A stretch of 64,000 nucleotides of DNA, taken from Loxodes magnus (taxonomy: Eukaryota > Ciliophora > Karyorelictea > Loxodida > Loxodidae). The stretch lies in assembly GCA_946699065.1 (NCBI GenBank), contig CAMPDV010000117.1, forward strand, positions 124,001 to 188,000, read 5' to 3'. This document shows, in pieces, positions 63,107 to 64,000 of the stretch. The notes below the pieces were generated by a model. The model was not told the origin of the DNA. It saw only the letters and a program-made list of their open reading frames with translations, and did no database searches. The position numbers were made by a program, and so were the translations under genes. Positions within the stretch are counted from its first letter, which is position 1, and the number at the start of each line of letters is the position of its first letter.

Positions 63107-64000
63107 TTATCATCTATTTTGGCTTAATAAAAATAATCCTTTACTCCTAGAAAATATCTATTCCTCAACTACCTACTTTACTTCTACTAACCTTCTTATA
63201 TACATCCTTCTTATTCCCTACTACGAATATCTTTAAGAAATATGATATAATGTGGTTGTAAACTTTCATTTTTTAGCTTATAATATAAGCTTAATAATTA
63301 AATCTAGACTACTTAATTATTTCCTTTAATCTTATATTTAAGTTACTTATATAAGGCTTTTATACTTTTAACTTAATCAGTTTGAGAGTGATTACAATAT
63401 ATATCTAAAGCTAGACTGGTATATTTCATGATTATAATTCTAATATAGTTGAGTAAATGTATACTAACTAAGATAGATCTTTATATTTTATAGACATATG
63501 ATGATATTATATCTATTAGAGTAACTAAAAACCTAGTAATGTCATATATTCTTATTATATAAGGAACTAGCACTGCTTCATCTTTTGTAGAAGCTTTTTA
63601 GATTTTAAATTGCTTATAGCTTCGTTTTGATATAGTTCTAGTTATCTTCTATAATGCTATTTATGTCTATTTAGATATTTTTATAGATATTAAAAGTATT
63701 CCAAATTGATAGGTTAATGTGGTCAAGGCTATTCTATTTTTTTCAAAATACTTTTGGCTTTTCAGTAACCAGAAATTTTAGAGAAGGTAGTTTGAAGGAA
63801 TATATGGTTAAATACCATCCTAATTAAATAGGAATAAAGAGTCTAGAAATAGCAAATAAAAGTGTAAGCTACTTATAAGCAAAGATAGTAAAGGAAAGAG
63901 TGATAGTTCTTAAATAAACTAGCTAAGAGAAATATTTTATCTAAGACTTAGCTATTCATTTTACCTACTAGATATCTCTAGTTTTTACCTTTAGGCTATT
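63107..64000. other. AT-rich spacer, no gene seen
   Basis: Upstream of the long coiled-coil gene. No protein-like frame, RNA or repeat recognised. Confidence 0.45.

Noticed and set aside
1..64000. Tetrahymena or Paramecium origin
   Set aside because: UAR = Gln fits, but those genera use UGA only as stop; repeated in-frame TGA at Trp positions in conserved domains excludes them.
1..64000. CRISPR arrays, bacterial operons or insertion sequences
   Set aside because: No regularly spaced repeats with unique spacers. Genetic code, introns and tRNA style are eukaryotic ciliate.

Overview
The window is nuclear DNA from a ciliate. It is very AT-rich, and the readable genes are full of in-frame TAA and TAG where glutamine fits (long glutamine-rich coiled coils, Q-rich linkers). 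They also carry many in-frame TGA where tryptophan fits. The clearest TGA cases are in the Polo-like kinase, where one sits exactly on the conserved Trp before the first polo box, and in the Cys-rich membrane protein. So all three stop triplets are used as sense codons, and termination must depend on position or context. This excludes a Tetrahymena or Paramecium code and fits a karyorelict (Loxodes type) or a Condylostoma-like heterotrich. At least one gene needs a 17-nt GT...AG intron to stay in frame, and another has 20-25-nt candidates. Because no codon reliably stops translation, many AT-rich spacers look open. I therefore report as genes only stretches whose composition or motifs look like protein.

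Layout. 1-4,000: a structured, probably Pol III RNA (621-1006), a tRNA-Ala(UGC), then spacer. 4,018-7,872: a Cys-rich, multi-pass membrane protein. 10,249-14,762: a ~1,500-residue protein with a coiled coil, an otubain-like domain whose catalytic Cys is replaced by Ser, and a RING finger. 16.9-36.4 kb: three more tRNA-Ala(UGC) copies interleaved with three large paralogous genes (17.5, 23.5 and 33.4 kb) that encode arrays of ubiquitin-like domains followed by a degenerate protein-kinase domain, plus decayed relatives. 36.4-52.8 kb: a rearranged, repeat-rich block. It holds a coiled-coil gene (50,843-52,771) and its broken copy (39-40.7 kb), a related gene pair (36.4-37.2 and 48.4-49.1 kb), and a long inverted repeat (39.6-42.4 / 43.2-46.9 kb) with a fragment of a ubiquitin-like/pseudokinase gene at its centre. 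One arm of that repeat carries a 5'-truncated non-LTR retrotransposon. 53.6-63.1 kb: a more conserved minus-strand neighbourhood with a small beta-grasp-like/PQ-rich protein, a Polo-like kinase and a 1,219-residue coiled-coil protein that may be CEP290-like.

How the parts may work together. The most striking theme is ubiquitin-like biology without obvious catalysis: tandem ubiquitin-like folds joined to a kinase fold lacking HRD and DFG, next to an otubain fold lacking its nucleophile but keeping a RING finger. This could be a scaffold or recognition system, but the functional link is inference. The Polo-like kinase and the coiled-coil gene upstream of it would both fit basal-body or cell-cycle roles.
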